Counted from the stretch's first letter, positions 18,770-29,011 are shown. The stretch: 52,974 nucleotides of DNA from Thiobacillus sp. 65-29 (GCA_001899775.1 MKWN01000053.1:1-52974); one strand, 5' to 3'. Numbers and translations are program-made. The notes: generated by a model from the sequence alone, not told the origin.

Positions 18770-19012
18770 TCGGTGGGCTGGCCGGTTGACCTTGAAAGTG
18801 CGTTCGAAACCCCACCGCTATGCGTTATGTGGTGCAAACCACTGCCCGGAAACCCGCATGGTTACAGGGTGCTATCCCTTGACCGGGCTAGACAAAAACA
18901 GAGAAAAGAGAGGAATTCGGGTGGCCGGCAGGGCGAAATCAGGGCCTGATGGCAATCAACGAAATTCGCACCACCTGCGAAACCCCGCCACGGCTGGCCC
19001 TTAGCGGGCGTG
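18770..19012. other. Non-coding remnant between the recombinase fragment and tRNA-Ala
   Basis: No convincing frame or ribosome site is visible. The stretch probably holds the eroded distal end of the recombinase element. I found no copy of the tRNA-Ala 3' end here that would mark an attachment site. Confidence 0.5.
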
Positions 19013-19037
19013 AAAAAGGCCAGAGCAAAGTCTGGCC
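19013..19037 (-). terminator. Terminator of tRNA-Ala
   Basis: GGCCAGA (19018-19024) and TCTGGCC (19031-19037) form a perfect 7-bp stem. Read leftwards it ends in a T5 run, 10 bp beyond the tRNA 3' end. Confidence 0.85.
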
Positions 19038-19046
19038 TTCTGGAAA

Positions 19047-19122
<76 letters not shown>

Positions 19123-19145
19123 AAATGTGAGGGCGGATTATAGCG

Positions 19146-19511
19146 TCAGCGGCGCAAAGCGGGAAGTGCGGCGATACGGCCAGGCAGGTTGGGTAGGAAT
19201 CGCGCGACGAGCCAGCCGAGCAGGACGCCGGCGCTGTTGGCGAGGGCGTCGAGGGTGTCGGGTTCGCGGTTGGGGGTGAGACTCTGCAGGAACTCGATCG
19301 CGACGCCGAAGAGGATCACTGCGGCGGCGAGCCGCCAGCGTTGGCGGGTGATGAGCTGCGCCCACCAGAACATGAGTACGGCGTAGCCTGCGAGGTGGGT
19401 GAGCTTGTCGCCTTGGTGCAGATCGGTATGGAACGCTGGCGGCCCGAGCGAGAGGACGAGAGTGAGTGCGACGCCAAGCCAACCGGCGATGCGCCACAGG
19501 CGTTCGATCAT
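19146..19511 (-). CDS. VanZ-like membrane protein
   Basis: The 121-residue protein ([20 protein letters not shown] at its start) has about four hydrophobic segments and the VanZ-family pattern '[16 protein letters not shown] ... [20 protein letters not shown]'. VanZ-like proteins are small inner-membrane proteins of unclear role; only Enterococcus VanZ is tied to teicoplanin resistance. The start ATG overlaps the lgt stop by 4 bp, so it is coupled to lgt. Confidence 0.85.
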   Translation of the reverse strand: MIERLWRIAGWLGVALTLVLSLGPPAFHTDLHQGDKLTHLAGYAVLMFWWAQLITRQRWRLAAAVILFGVAIEFLQSLTPNREPDTLDALANSAGVLLGWLVARFLPNLPGRIAALPALRR

Positions 19512-20296
19512 CGCGGGCGCTGCGCCCAGCGCAGCATGACGATGCCGGCGACGACCATCGGCAGCGAAAGCCATTGGCCCATCGACAGGCCAAGGCCCAG
19601 GAGGCCGAGGAAGGCGTCGGGCTCGCGGGTGAATTCGGCGAGGAAACGCAAGGCACCGTAGCCGATGAGAAAGACGGCGGACACAGCGCCGAGCGGGCGC
19701 GGCCTTGCGGCGTACAGCCACAGGATGAGGAACAGCAGCAGGCCCTCGCCGGCGAACTGGTAGAGCTGGGAAGGGTGGCGCGCGATGCCGTCGGCCGACT
19801 GCGGAAAGACCATGGCCCACGGCAGCGCCGGGTCGGCGGGACGTCCCCACAACTCGCCGTTGATGAAGTTGCCGAGCCGACCGGCCGCGAGCCCCAGCGG
19901 CACCAGCGGCGCGATGAAGTCGGTGACGGCGAGCCAGCGCAGTCGATGGCGATGCGCGAACAGCATCATTGCGATGAGCACGCCGAGGAAGCCGCCGTGG
20001 AAGCTCATGCCGCCCTCCCACACCTTGAAAACGTCGAGTGGGTGCGCAAGGTATTCGGCCGGCTTGTAGAAGAGGATATAGCCGAGCCGCCCGCCGAGGA
20101 TGACGCCGAGCACCCCGTAGAACAGCACGTCGTCCAGCATCTTCACGTTCCAGTCGCTCCATGGCCGGTGGGCGATGCACCAGCGCCCGAGCAGGATCAC
20201 CTGGACGAAGGCGACCAGATACATGAGGCCGTACCAGTGGATGGCGACGGGGCCGAGTTGCACGGCGACGGGATCGAATTGTGGGTGGACGAGCAT
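19508..20296 (-). CDS. lgt: Prolipoprotein diacylglyceryl transferase
   Basis: This is a 262-residue integral membrane enzyme that moves diacylglycerol from phosphatidylglycerol to the lipobox cysteine of prolipoproteins, the first step of lipoprotein maturation. Seen are the signature [14 protein letters not shown] (around residues 138-151), the essential-His motif [11 protein letters not shown] (around 95-105) and seven hydrophobic helices. The upstream region has no clear ribosome site; instead it carries two copies of a CCCTAGCCCCTGA direct repeat. Confidence 0.95.
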   Translation of the reverse strand: MLVHPQFDPVAVQLGPVAIHWYGLMYLVAFVQVILLGRWCIAHRPWSDWNVKMLDDVLFYGVLGVILGGRLGYILFYKPAEYLAHPLDVFKVWEGGMSFHGGFLGVLIAMMLFAHRHRLRWLAVTDFIAPLVPLGLAAGRLGNFINGELWGRPADPALPWAMVFPQSADGIARHPSQLYQFAGEGLLLFLILWLYAARPRPLGAVSAVFLIGYGALRFLAEFTREPDAFLGLLGLGLSMGQWLSLPMVVAGIVMLRWAQRPR

Positions 20297-20392
20297 GTTT
20301 CAGGGGCTAGGGACCAGGAGTCAGGGGCTAGGGATTTGGCCAAGCGCCCGGGTAAAATGGCCCGCTGATTATAGTTCGCCCGAGTGACCATC

Positions 20393-23170
20393 ATGCCCAA
20401 CTACCGTTCCTGGACCACCACCCGCGGCCGCAACATGGCCGGAGCCCGCGCGCTGTGGCGCGCCACCGGCATGAAGGACGGCGATTTTTCCAAGCCCATC
20501 ATCGCCATCGCCAATTCTTTCACCCAGTTCGTGCCGGGGCATGTGCACCTGAAGGACATGGGCCAGCTGGTGGCGCGCGAGATCGAAGCGGCGGGCGGGG
20601 TCGCCAAGGAATTCAACACCATCGCGGTCGACGACGGCATCGCCATGGGTCATGGCGGCATGCTGTATTCACTGCCCTCGCGCGACCTCATCGCCGATTC
20701 GGTCGAATACATGGTCAACGCGCATTGCGCCGACGCACTGGTGTGCATTTCCAACTGCGACAAGATCACCCCCGGCATGCTCAACGCCGCGCTGCGCCTC
20801 AACATCCCAACCGTATTCGTTTCCGGTGGGCCGATGGAGGCGGGCAAGGTGGTGTGGGAAAAACAAACCATCAAGCTGGACCTGGTCGACGCCATGGTGT
20901 CGGCGGCGGACGCCGCGTTCAGCGATGAGAAGGTGAACGAGCTCGAACGCTCCGCCTGTCCGACCTGTGGTTCGTGCTCGGGCATGTTCACCGCCAACTC
21001 GATGAACTGCCTGACCGAGGCGCTGGGGCTTTCGCTGCCCGGAAACGGTTCGCTGCTGGCGACCCATGCCGACCGCAGGAATCTCTTCCTCGCCGCCGCG
21101 CGCCTCATCGTCAGGAACACGCGGCGCTACTACGAGGAGGGCGACACGCGCGTGCTCCCGCGCGCGATCGCCAGCTTCGACGCCTTTGAAAATGCCATCG
21201 CGCTCGACATCGCCATGGGGGGCTCGACCAATACCGTGCTGCACCTGCTGGCCGCCGCGCATGAGGCCGGCGTCGATTTCACCATGGCCGACATCGATCG
21301 CATGAGCCGCCGCGTGCCGCATCTGTCCAAGGTCGCGCCGTCGATCCAGACCTACCACATGGAAGACGTGCATCGCGCCGGCGGCGTGATGGCGATTCTC
21401 GGCGAACTGGACCGCGGCGGGCTGGTGCATCGCGAGGTGCCGACCGTGCTGATGAAGACACTCGGCGAGCAGATCGACGTCTACGACATCCGTCGCACCC
21501 GGGACAAGGATGTGAAGGATTATTTCCGCGCCGCGCCGGGTGGCGTGCCGACGCAGACCGCGTTCTCGCAGGATCGCCGTTTCGCGAAGCTGGACGACGA
21601 TCGTGCCCATGGCTGCATCCGCGACCTCGCCCACGCCTACTCGCACGACGGCGGACTGGCGGTGCTGTACGGCAACCTCGCCGAGGACGGCTGCATCGTC
21701 AAGACCGCGGGCGTGGACGAGAGCATCTGGAAATTCTCTGGCCCGGCGCGCGTGTTCGAATCGCAGGACGCCGCGGTCGGCGCCATTCTCGGCGACCACA
21801 TCAAGCCCGGCGATGTGGTAGTGATCCGCTACGAAGGTCCGCGCGGCGGCCCCGGCATGCAGGAGATGCTCTATCCCACGAGCTACCTGAAGTCGAAGGG
21901 ACTGGGTGCGGCCTGTGCCCTCATCACCGACGGTCGCTTCTCCGGCGGCACCTCTGGCCTGTCGATCGGCCACGCCTCGCCGGAAGCGGCCGAAGGCGGC
22001 ACCATCGGTCTGGTCGAGGAAGGCGACATCATCGACATCGACATTCCCGCGCGCCGCATCGCCGTGCGCGTCGACGACGCCACTCTGGCGCGGCGCCGTG
22101 CCGCGATGGACACGCGCGGCGCGCAGGCGTGGAAGCCGGTGAACCGCGCGCGCACGGTGTCGGCCGCGTTGCGCGCCTATGCGGCGATGACGACCTCGGC
22201 CGCGTTCGGCGCGGTGCGCGACGTTTCCCAGGTCGAGCATCCGACCGAGGCGCAGATTCATGCCGACCCGCTGGCGCGCTTCGCCATCCCCGGCCAGCTC
22301 GCCTTCCGCCAGGGCGCGGGCGGACTCACCTACATCGACATCGACAACCATGGCGGGCGCGCCACCTTGTGCCTGCAGGGCGCGCACGTGGTGAGCTATC
22401 GCCCGAAGTCGCAGCAGGCTCCCGTGGTATGGGTGTCCGACGCGGCGAAATTCGCCCCCGGCAAGTCGATCCGCGGCGGCGTACCGGTGTGCTGGCCGTG
22501 GTTCGGCGCGCACGCCAGCGAGCCGGGCTACCCCGCCCATGGTTTCGCCCGCACCGTCGCCTGGGAGGTGACCGGCACGCGCCGCCGCAACGATGCGCGC
22601 ACCGAAATCACCCTGCAACTCGTCGACAGCGAAGAGACCCGCGCGCAGTGGCCGCATGCCACGCGGCTGGCGCTGACCGTCGTCGTTGGCGAGAAGCTCG
22701 AACTTGCCCTCGCCACCACCAACACCGGCGAAGCGCCGGTGACGATCGGCGAGGCGCTTCATACCTATTTCCATATCAGCGACATCGGCGCCGTGGAGGT
22801 GGCAGGGCTCGAAGGCTGCGACTACCACGACAAGGTCGAAAATTTCGCGCGCAGGACGCAGGCCGGCCGCGTCGGCTTCGCCGGCGAGGTCGATCGCGTC
22901 TACGTCAACACCGCGAGCGACTGCATCATCGTCGACCCCGGTCTCAAGCGTCGCATCCGCATCGCCAAGCGCGGCTCGCAATCGACTGTGGTGTGGACGC
23001 CATGGACGGAGAAGGCTGAGAAAATGGGCGACATGGGGCGCGGCAAATCCGGCGCCGGCTGGCGTGAGATGGTGTGCGTCGAATCCGCCAACGCGATGGA
23101 CAACGTCGTCAGCATCGCGCCGGGTGAAACGCACACGCTGGCGGTGACGTACAGCGTGGAGCCTTTGTGA
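20393..23170 (+). CDS. ilvD: Dihydroxyacid dehydratase fused in frame to a hexose-6-phosphate mutarotase domain
   Basis: From the ATG at 20393 (a GTG lies 9 bases earlier) one 925-residue chain is encoded. Residues 1-617 are a complete IlvD, the Fe-S enzyme that makes 2-oxo acids in isoleucine/valine synthesis. It shows [21 protein letters not shown] and GRFSGGTSG, and its normal end is [20 protein letters not shown]. Where IlvD usually stops, the frame continues without a stop into about 305 residues of a YeaD-like D-hexose-6-phosphate mutarotase. That part has [23 protein letters not shown] and EALHTYFHI with the expected histidines. No start codon with a ribosome site lies at the boundary, so a true fusion is the simplest reading. 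A sequencing error or lost stop cannot be ruled out. Confidence 0.93.
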   Translation: MPNYRSWTTTRGRNMAGARALWRATGMKDGDFSKPIIAIANSFTQFVPGHVHLKDMGQLVAREIEAAGGVAKEFNTIAVDDGIAMGHGGMLYSLPSRDLIADSVEYMVNAHCADALVCISNCDKITPGMLNAALRLNIPTVFVSGGPMEAGKVVWEKQTIKLDLVDAMVSAADAAFSDEKVNELERSACPTCGSCSGMFTANSMNCLTEALGLSLPGNGSLLATHADRRNLFLAAARLIVRNTRRYYEEGDTRVLPRAIASFDAFENAIALDIAMGGSTNTVLHLLAAAHEAGVDFTMADIDRMSRRVPHLSKVAPSIQTYHMEDVHRAGGVMAILGELDRGGLVHREVPTVLMKTLGEQIDVYDIRRTRDKDVKDYFRAAPGGVPTQTAFSQDRRFAKLDDDRAHGCIRDLAHAYSHDGGLAVLYGNLAEDGCIVKTAGVDESIWKFSGPARVFESQDAAVGAILGDHIKPGDVVVIRYEGPRGGPGMQEMLYPTSYLKSKGLGAACALITDGRFSGGTSGLSIGHASPEAAEGGTIGLVEEGDIIDIDIPARRIAVRVDDATLARRRAAMDTRGAQAWKPVNRARTVSAALRAYAAMTTSAAFGAVRDVSQVEHPTEAQIHADPLARFAIPGQLAFRQGAGGLTYIDIDNHGGRATLCLQGAHVVSYRPKSQQAPVVWVSDAAKFAPGKSIRGGVPVCWPWFGAHASEPGYPAHGFARTVAWEVTGTRRRNDARTEITLQLVDSEETRAQWPHATRLALTVVVGEKLELALATTNTGEAPVTIGEALHTYFHISDIGAVEVAGLEGCDYHDKVENFARRTQAGRVGFAGEVDRVYVNTASDCIIVDPGLKRRIRIAKRGSQSTVVWTPWTEKAEKMGDMGRGKSGAGWREMVCVESANAMDNVVSIAPGETHTLAVTYSVEPL

Positions 23171-23280
23171 TTTGTTGATCCGCGAAGGACGCGAAGGGGC
23201 GCAAAGAAAAACGCCGTTCCGGCACATGCTCGAACCCGGATCGTCCATACGCCGCAAAAGCGGCCGCCCTCGGCCCGATG

Positions 23281-23640
23281 CCGTGGTGTGTCCATCGCCC
23301 CAATCGCGGCGAGGGCGCCGCTCCTGCAGGGGGGTCGGCTTTTGCAGGAGGGTCGCCCCCGGCCCGACGCCGTGGTGTGTCCATCGCCCCAATCGCGGCG
23401 AGGGCGCCGCTCCTGCAGGGGGGTCGGCTTTTGCAGGAGGGTCGCCCCCGGCCCGACGCCGTGGTGTGTCCATCGCCCCAATCGCGGCGAGGGCGCCGCT
23501 CCTGCAGGGGGATCGGCTTTTGCAGGAGGGTCGCCCCCGGCCCGACGCCGTGATGTGTCCATCGCCCCAATCGCGGCGAGGGCGCCGCTCCTACAGGGGG
23601 GGCGTGGTGTTGTAGGAGGGCCGCCCTCGGCCCGATGGGG
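23281..23640. repeat. Tandem array of four 89-bp repeats, REP-like
   Basis: Units start at 23281, 23370, 23459 and 23548, an exact 89-bp period, with few substitutions. A degenerate partial copy extends to about 23690. Each unit contains CCAATCGCGGCGAGGGCGCC and GCTCCTGCAGG. The array is free of stops in several frames on both strands, which creates spurious long frames but no supported gene. The interval from 23171 to 23804 holds nothing else I can assign. Related units occur at 44.7 and 52.8 kb. Confidence 0.9.
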
Positions 23641-23804
23641 TGGCGGTTCGGCCGTCCGGTTCGCACCGCAAGCGGTGCTCCTACCAGGCCGCACGCATGC
23701 CAAGGGTCAATTCAGATTGGCGTTTGAAGATTTTCTTCGCGCCCCTTCGCACCCTTTGCGGATAAAGGTTTCAGGTCGCCCAGCGCAAGCGCCGGGTTGG
23801 GTGG

Positions 23805-24383
23805 TCAGTGAGCCGCCGGCTTCATCAGGTTGACCACGTGCGGCTTCACCACGCTCCGGGTGGAAGAACAGGCCCCTTCCTCGGTGACACCCAGTTGGCT
23901 TTCGGCCTCATTCAGCAGATTGATGACGTCGACGTAGAACTTGTCGTTGGCCATCATGCGCGCGGTGCGCCCGCCCTCGTTGCTCGCGAGCACGTCGGCG
24001 CCATGGTTGATCAGCCATTCCACCACCGCGGCGTCGCCACCGCCCGCCGCCAGCATCAAGGGGGTGATACCGAAGAAGATGCGCTCGTCGAGTCCTGCAC
24101 CCGCCAGGTGCAGAACTTCAATCACCTCGACGTAGCCGTGCTCGGTCTCGCCGTTGTAGGCGGCGCGGGCGAGGGCCGTCCAGCCCTGTGGCGACCTGGC
24201 ATTGACATCGGCGCCGGCGGCGACGAGCGCTTCGACGGCAGCGACGTGACCGCGCTGCGCGGCGTGCATCAGCGCCGTCTCGCCTTGTTCGTCGACGCCA
24301 TGTGCATCGGCACCGGCTTCGACAAGATACTTGATGCGGGCCGCATCGCCGGCGCGGGCCGCGGCAAACAATTCCTGGGACAT
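23805..24383 (-). CDS. Ankyrin-repeat protein
   Basis: The start at 24383 (MSQELFAAARAGDAARIKYL) is chosen because AGGAGA lies 7 bp upstream; it gives 192 residues. Four to five ankyrin repeats are visible: GETALMHAAQRGHVAAVEAL, GWTALARAAYNGE, GITPLMLAAGGGDAAVVEWL and GGRTARMMANDKF. No signal peptide is present, so it is probably cytoplasmic and binds a protein partner, which cannot be named. It is divergent from the cytochrome c gene. The tail (CSSTRSVVKPHVVNL) is not repeat-like. Confidence 0.88.
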   Translation of the reverse strand: MSQELFAAARAGDAARIKYLVEAGADAHGVDEQGETALMHAAQRGHVAAVEALVAAGADVNARSPQGWTALARAAYNGETEHGYVEVIEVLHLAGAGLDERIFFGITPLMLAAGGGDAAVVEWLINHGADVLASNEGGRTARMMANDKFYVDVINLLNEAESQLGVTEEGACSSTRSVVKPHVVNLMKPAAH

Positions 24384-24495
24384 GGATTTCTCCTGCATGC
24401 TGACTGGAGATCAGGCTACAATTGTTGACGGATTTGGTCAACTATTATTTTGCGGCTTGGCGTGGCTACAACACACTTTTACCTCGCCTGGTAGC

Positions 24496-24545
24496 AAAAA
24501 CCCAAGCCACCATCTTGCCACGCCCGGGTTTTTCCTTAAGATGGC
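24496..24545 (+). promoter_or_regulatory. Two overlapping, mutually exclusive hairpins in the cytochrome c leader
   Basis: AAAAACCC (24496-24503) pairs with GGGTTTTT (24526-24533), and CCATCTT (24510-24516) pairs with AAGATGG (24538-24544). The arms interleave, so only one hairpin can form at a time. The arrangement lies 55-105 bases before the cytochrome start. It could be an attenuator-like switch or two chance repeats. Confidence 0.35.
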
Positions 24546-24599
24546 AACCGAGACAAGCCGGCCTTGCGCTCAACCGATTCCCCTACGGAGATTCCAGAC

Positions 24600-24911
24600 A
24601 TGAAAGCTTTGATTGCAATGAGCGCGGGCGCCGCCCTCCTCACCTTCGCCGGCGCCGCGTCGGCCAACCAGGCACTGGCCCAGAAGAACGCCTGCATGGC
24701 CTGCCACGCCATCGACAAGAAAGTCGTCGGCCCCGCCTACAAGGACGTCGCGAAGAAATACGCAGGCGACAAGGGCGCACACGCCAAGCTGATGGCCAAG
24801 GTCAAGGCCGGCGGCAAGGGCGTGTGGGGCGACGTGCCGATGCCGCCCAACCCGCAGGTGAAGGACGACGATCTGTCGAAGATCATCGACTGGGTACTCT
24901 CGCAGAAGTAA
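24600..24911 (+). CDS. Periplasmic monohaem cytochrome c (c8/c-551 type)
   Basis: The 103-residue precursor has a signal peptide (MKALIAMSAGAALLTFAGAA, cleaved near SANQ). The haem site is CMACH, with the axial Met in the DVPMPPNPQV loop. The mature size of about 82 residues and the sequence KKVVGPAYKDVAKKYAG are typical of cytochrome c-551/c8, the electron carrier to nitrite reductase or terminal oxidases. GGAG lies 9 bp upstream of the start. A strong terminator follows. Confidence 0.93.
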   Translation: MKALIAMSAGAALLTFAGAASANQALAQKNACMACHAIDKKVVGPAYKDVAKKYAGDKGAHAKLMAKVKAGGKGVWGDVPMPPNPQVKDDDLSKIIDWVLSQK

Positions 24912-24931
24912 TTCGCCCCACAGTCGAATGC

Positions 24932-24961
24932 GGGCCGGCCATGTGCCGGCCCTTTGTTTTT
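24932..24961 (+). terminator. Terminator of the cytochrome c gene
   Basis: GGGCCGGC (24932-24939) and GCCGGCCC (24945-24952) form a perfect 8-bp stem with a 5-nt loop. TTTGTTTTT follows. Confidence 0.9.
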
Positions 24962-25037
24962 GGCACGTCCGCCCCCGTTTGCGCGACAAGTTTGTTATCG
25001 TTGCGGCCTACAAGAAACAGACTGGGGAGCCGACACC

Positions 25038-26552
25038 GTGAACCGCCCAACCGCTGCGGCGCTTGCCGCAGGACTCCTTCCGCAGGCCGCGCACGCGGCC
25101 GAACCCGGCGCCATCGATGCCTTCTTCGGCGTCCTCAACGGCCATCTCGCCAGCGTGATTTTCTACGATGTCTTTCCCGGCGAGCCGGCGGTGCCGTTCA
25201 TCGTGGCCTGGCTGATCATTGGCGCGGTGTTCCTCACCCTGCGCCTGAGCTTCGTCAACCTGCGCATGATGGGGCACGCGTTCGCCGTACTGCGCGGCAA
25301 ATACCGCACCGCGGACGACCGCGGCGAGGTCAGCCCGTTCCAGGCGCTCACCACGGCACTCTCGGCCACCGTCGGCCTCGGCAACATCGCCGGCGTGGCG
25401 ATCGCGATTTCCATCGGCGGGCCGGGTGCCACGTTCTGGATGATCGTCGCCGGCTTCCTCGGCATGACCACCAAGTTCACCGAGGCGACGCTGGCGCAAC
25501 GCTATCGCGAGGTGCGCCCGGACGGCCACATCATGGGTGGCGCGATGGAGTATCTGTCGAAAGGCTTTGCGGAATTCAGCATGCCACGTACCGGCAAGAC
25601 GCTTGCCGTCATGTTCGCGGTGTTCACCATCCTGGGTTCGTTCGGCGCCGGCAGCGCGTTCCAGGTCAGCCAGTCGCTCGGCGCCGTGCAGGAACAGTTG
25701 CCCTTCTTCAACGAGACACCCATCGCCTATGGCCTCATCGTCGCGCTGCTGGTGGGCGTGGTGATCATCGGCGGTCTGCGCCGCATCGCCCACGTCGCCG
25801 AAGCGGTGGTGCCGAGCATGATCGTGATCTATCTCGGTGCCTGCCTCTGGATCATCCTCGGCAATGTCGAGCAGCTCCCGCAGGCGCTCTCCAGGATCGT
25901 CACCGAGGCGTTCGCCCCGATCGCCGTGGCGGGCGGCATGGTTGGCGTGCTGGTGCAGGGTTTCAAGCGCGCGGTATTCTCCAGCGAGGCGGGCCTCGGC
26001 TCCGCGGCCATCGTGCACTCGACTGCGTCGGTCAAGTATCCGATCCGCCAAGGGATGGTCGCGCTGTACGAACCGTTCATCGACACCATCGTCATCTGCA
26101 CCATGACCGCACTGGTCATCGTCATCACCGGCGTCTACAACGACCCCGCCACGCTGGCGCTGCGCGAGGCGAGCAAGGGCGCCGCGCTGACCTCGGTGGC
26201 CTTCGCCACGGTGTCGGACTGGTTCCCCATCATCCTCACCCTCTCGGTGGTCTTGTTCGCCTACAGCACCATGATCTCGTGGTCCTACTATGGCGAACGC
26301 TGCTGGGCCTACCTGTTCGGCGAGCGCACCTCCATCGTCTATCGCGTGCTGTTTCTCGTGTTCATCGTCATCGCCTCGGTGGCGAGTGCCGCCAACATGC
26401 TCGACTTCACCGACCTGCTGGTGCTGGCGATGGCCTTTCCCAACTTCCTCGGCTTGTATTTGTTAAGCGGCAAGGTGCGGTCTATGCTGAACGAGTATGA
26501 AACCCGTCTGCGCGAGGGCGTGCTCGACCGGGAAGCAGGCCGCAACCGCTGA
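25038..26552 (+). CDS. Sodium:alanine symporter family (AGCS) transporter
   Basis: Translation most likely starts at GTG 25038, with GGGGAG 9 bp upstream, giving 504 residues. The protein has about ten hydrophobic segments and the AGCS pattern 'TTALSATVGLGNIAGVAIAI ... GGPGATFWM' near residues 95-135. It also has GLGSAAIVHS and FAYSTMISWSYYGERCWAYL further on. AGCS proteins take up alanine, glycine or related amino acids with Na+. The N-terminus (LLPQAAHAAEPGAIDAFFG) resembles a cleavable or periplasmic leader, as in several proteobacterial members. Substrate not determinable here. Confidence 0.9.
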   Translation: MNRPTAAALAAGLLPQAAHAAEPGAIDAFFGVLNGHLASVIFYDVFPGEPAVPFIVAWLIIGAVFLTLRLSFVNLRMMGHAFAVLRGKYRTADDRGEVSPFQALTTALSATVGLGNIAGVAIAISIGGPGATFWMIVAGFLGMTTKFTEATLAQRYREVRPDGHIMGGAMEYLSKGFAEFSMPRTGKTLAVMFAVFTILGSFGAGSAFQVSQSLGAVQEQLPFFNETPIAYGLIVALLVGVVIIGGLRRIAHVAEAVVPSMIVIYLGACLWIILGNVEQLPQALSRIVTEAFAPIAVAGGMVGVLVQGFKRAVFSSEAGLGSAAIVHSTASVKYPIRQGMVALYEPFIDTIVICTMTALVIVITGVYNDPATLALREASKGAALTSVAFATVSDWFPIILTLSVVLFAYSTMISWSYYGERCWAYLFGERTSIVYRVLFLVFIVIASVASAANMLDFTDLLVLAMAFPNFLGLYLLSGKVRSMLNEYETRLREGVLDREAGRNR

Positions 26553-26734
26553 AAGAGCGGGCATCACGGGCGGGTGAAACGTACGGAGGCCGGGTGGTAT
26601 TTTCGGCTGGCGCTGCGTTTTATTCATCAGAAAGCGCTAATATTCGATCCCGCTGCGCATCCCTGGTTGTGGCTACGCAGCCTGGCGTCTTCGACGACGC
26701 CTTCATCCCCCCGTCATTTACCAGGAGTCCGCTC

Positions 26735-27484
<750 letters not shown>

Positions 27485-27497
27485 TCTTTTCGGCGCG

Positions 27498-28094
27498 CTA
27501 CGCCAGCGATGGCGGCGCGCCGAAGCGGTGCAGGCCAGCTTCGGTCAGCACCGCGTCGAGCGGCATGTCCCACGGGTCGTGCGGCAACGCCTCCACACGC
27601 TGGCAGGCATAGGCGACTCCCACCAGGCGCGGCTTGCGCCACAGCCGGCGATGACGCATGAAGGACAGCGTCGCGTCGTAGAAACCTCCCCCCATTCCCA
27701 GCCGGTAGCCCCGGTCGTCGAACCCCACCAGCGGCATCAAGAGCAGGTCGAGCTGGCGCGCGCGCAAGGCCTTCGCGTCGGCGGGCTCGGGGATGCCGTA
27801 ACGGTTCCTGCGCATGCGCGCCCCCGCGACGGCACGCCCGAAGCGCATCACCCGCCCGCGCTTCGCCAGCACCGGCAGATAGCACGCGACACCCATGCAC
27901 TGCGCCTGCTGCAGCAAGGGGCGCACGTCGAATTCGCCGCCCTGCGGCAGATAGAAGCCGATGCGCTGCGCGCGCAGCAACAGGCCGTGGCGCAAGGCGT
28001 GGCGGAGCGCCGCGCGCGCGGCGCGGTGGCGGGCAGGCAGCGGAATCGCGTTGCGCGCCGCCTTCAGCTGGCGCCGCAGGGCGTGTTTATCCAT
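27498..28094 (-). CDS. ygfA: 5-formyltetrahydrofolate cyclo-ligase
   Basis: The start ATG at 28094 (MDKHALRRQLKAARNAIPLP) gives 198 residues; a longer open frame to 28154 would overlap the end of the 6S RNA region and has no ribosome site. The enzyme converts 5-formyl-THF to 5,10-methenyl-THF with ATP. The nucleotide/folate motif LMPLVGFDDRGYRLGMGGGF (around residues 117-136) and the N-terminal RRxLKAAR are diagnostic. It lies downstream of 6S RNA, as in many proteobacteria. Confidence 0.93.
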   Translation of the reverse strand: MDKHALRRQLKAARNAIPLPARHRAARAALRHALRHGLLLRAQRIGFYLPQGGEFDVRPLLQQAQCMGVACYLPVLAKRGRVMRFGRAVAGARMRRNRYGIPEPADAKALRARQLDLLLMPLVGFDDRGYRLGMGGGFYDATLSFMRHRRLWRKPRLVGVAYACQRVEALPHDPWDMPLDAVLTEAGLHRFGAPPSLA

Positions 28095-28172
28095 CAGGTG
28101 TAGTGTACCGGCTCGCCAGGGGGTAGAGCGCCTGCGCCATGCAACAAGACGCACGAACCGGAAAAAAGAAAG

Positions 28173-28352
28173 GCTCCCCGCCTGTGCCGTGACCTGCCGC
28201 GGAATCTTGAACCGGGGTTCAAGATGGCCGCAATCAGAGGCGCTTCGGGCACATGAGACGGGTCACGCGCACACCCGCACCGGGGTAGACCGCAGCCGTG
28301 CACGCATGCATTGGTTCAGAAATCGCAACCGGCCTCGAACACCGCAGGGAGC
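28173..28352 (-). ncRNA. ssrS: 6S RNA
   Basis: A 180-nt transcript is inferred between zapA and ygfA, the conserved location. The ends close with GCTCCCTGC (28352-28344) against GCGGGGAGC (28181-28173), nine pairs with one G-U. The conserved 3'-side hairpin CTTGAACC/GGTTCAAG is present, followed by GCGGCAGG, both as in E. coli 6S RNA. A TACACT -10 element lies just upstream (28364-28359), and TTTCTTTTTT follows the 3' end. 6S RNA mimics an open promoter and sequesters sigma-70 polymerase in stationary phase. The exact ends are inferred from pairing. Confidence 0.9.
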
Positions 28353-28404
28353 ATGTCCAGTGTACCCGATCCGCGCGATAAGGAAAGCGCGCAGCGGGGA
28401 CGCT

Positions 28405-28707
28405 TCAGAACAGGCGGTCCTGTTCTTCCAGAACCGTGTCGAGCAGCGCGTTGCACTGCGTGAGACGCGCACGCGCCTCCTCGATGAGACTGCCGCCGCC
28501 CTGGGTAAGAAGATCGTGCGCAAGATTGAGGCCCGCCATGATGGCGATGCGCTCGGCACCGATCACCTTGCTGCTGTCGCGGATCTCGCGCATTTTTTCG
28601 TCGAGATAGTCGGCGGCGGCGATGAGTGCAGATTCCTCGTCGCGCGCGCAGGCGACCTTGTAGCTGCGGCCGAGGATGTTGATTTCGATCGAGCGCGGGC
28701 CGGCCAT
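28405..28707 (-). CDS. zapA: Cell division protein ZapA
   Basis: The start at 28707 (MAGPRSIEINILGRSYKVAC) gives 100 residues, the usual ZapA length; the frame is open further upstream without family similarity. ZapA binds FtsZ and bundles protofilaments at the Z-ring. Visible are the N-terminal IEINILGRSYKVAC strand block and the C-terminal coiled-coil helix (NLAHDLLTQ, then RARLTQCNALLDTVLEEQ). It lies directly upstream of 6S RNA and ygfA. Confidence 0.92.
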   Translation of the reverse strand: MAGPRSIEINILGRSYKVACARDEESALIAAADYLDEKMREIRDSSKVIGAERIAIMAGLNLAHDLLTQGGGSLIEEARARLTQCNALLDTVLEEQDRLF

Positions 28708-29011
28708 TAACCTGGAAACCTCAGTTGGACGCGCCCGACGGGACGTCGGGTCGCGTGCCTGCCGCGAAGCGACGACGCCGCAGGCGCGCAGCGGGCCCAT
28801 CCGGCCGACGAGGGCAAGCGAGAATACGAAATCCGGTATTCATGCGATGTTGATGCGAGCATGGAGCGGCTGACCGAGGTTCCCAGCTTAACGTTCATGG
28901 CGATTCACCACTCCAGAGTATGCAACGACGAATCGCCATGAACGTTTCCCTCTCCCCGCCCTCTCCCGCAAGCGGAAGAGGGGGACGAAGTCTCGCTGCG
29001 CGAGTTTCACG
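28708..29011. other. Intergenic stretch with a long perfect inverted repeat
   Basis: No gene is supported here. AACGTTCATGGCGATTC (28890-28906) is exactly mirrored at 28930-28946 around a 23-nt spacer. Directly beyond lies a second hairpin of the CCCTCTCCC-GCAAGC-GGAAGAGGG type (about 28959-28982), a REP-like motif frequent in proteobacteria. Confidence 0.7.

Noticed and set aside
20669-23473. 934-residue frame on the minus strand
   Set aside because: It is the shadow of the ilvD-mutarotase gene, caused by high GC. It has no start signal, and its composition is Arg/His/Ala-rich.
23281-23690. CRISPR array or coding repeats
   Set aside because: The units are directly adjacent 89-bp copies without unique spacers. 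No cas genes are nearby, and the long frames through them run in several registers without ribosome sites.
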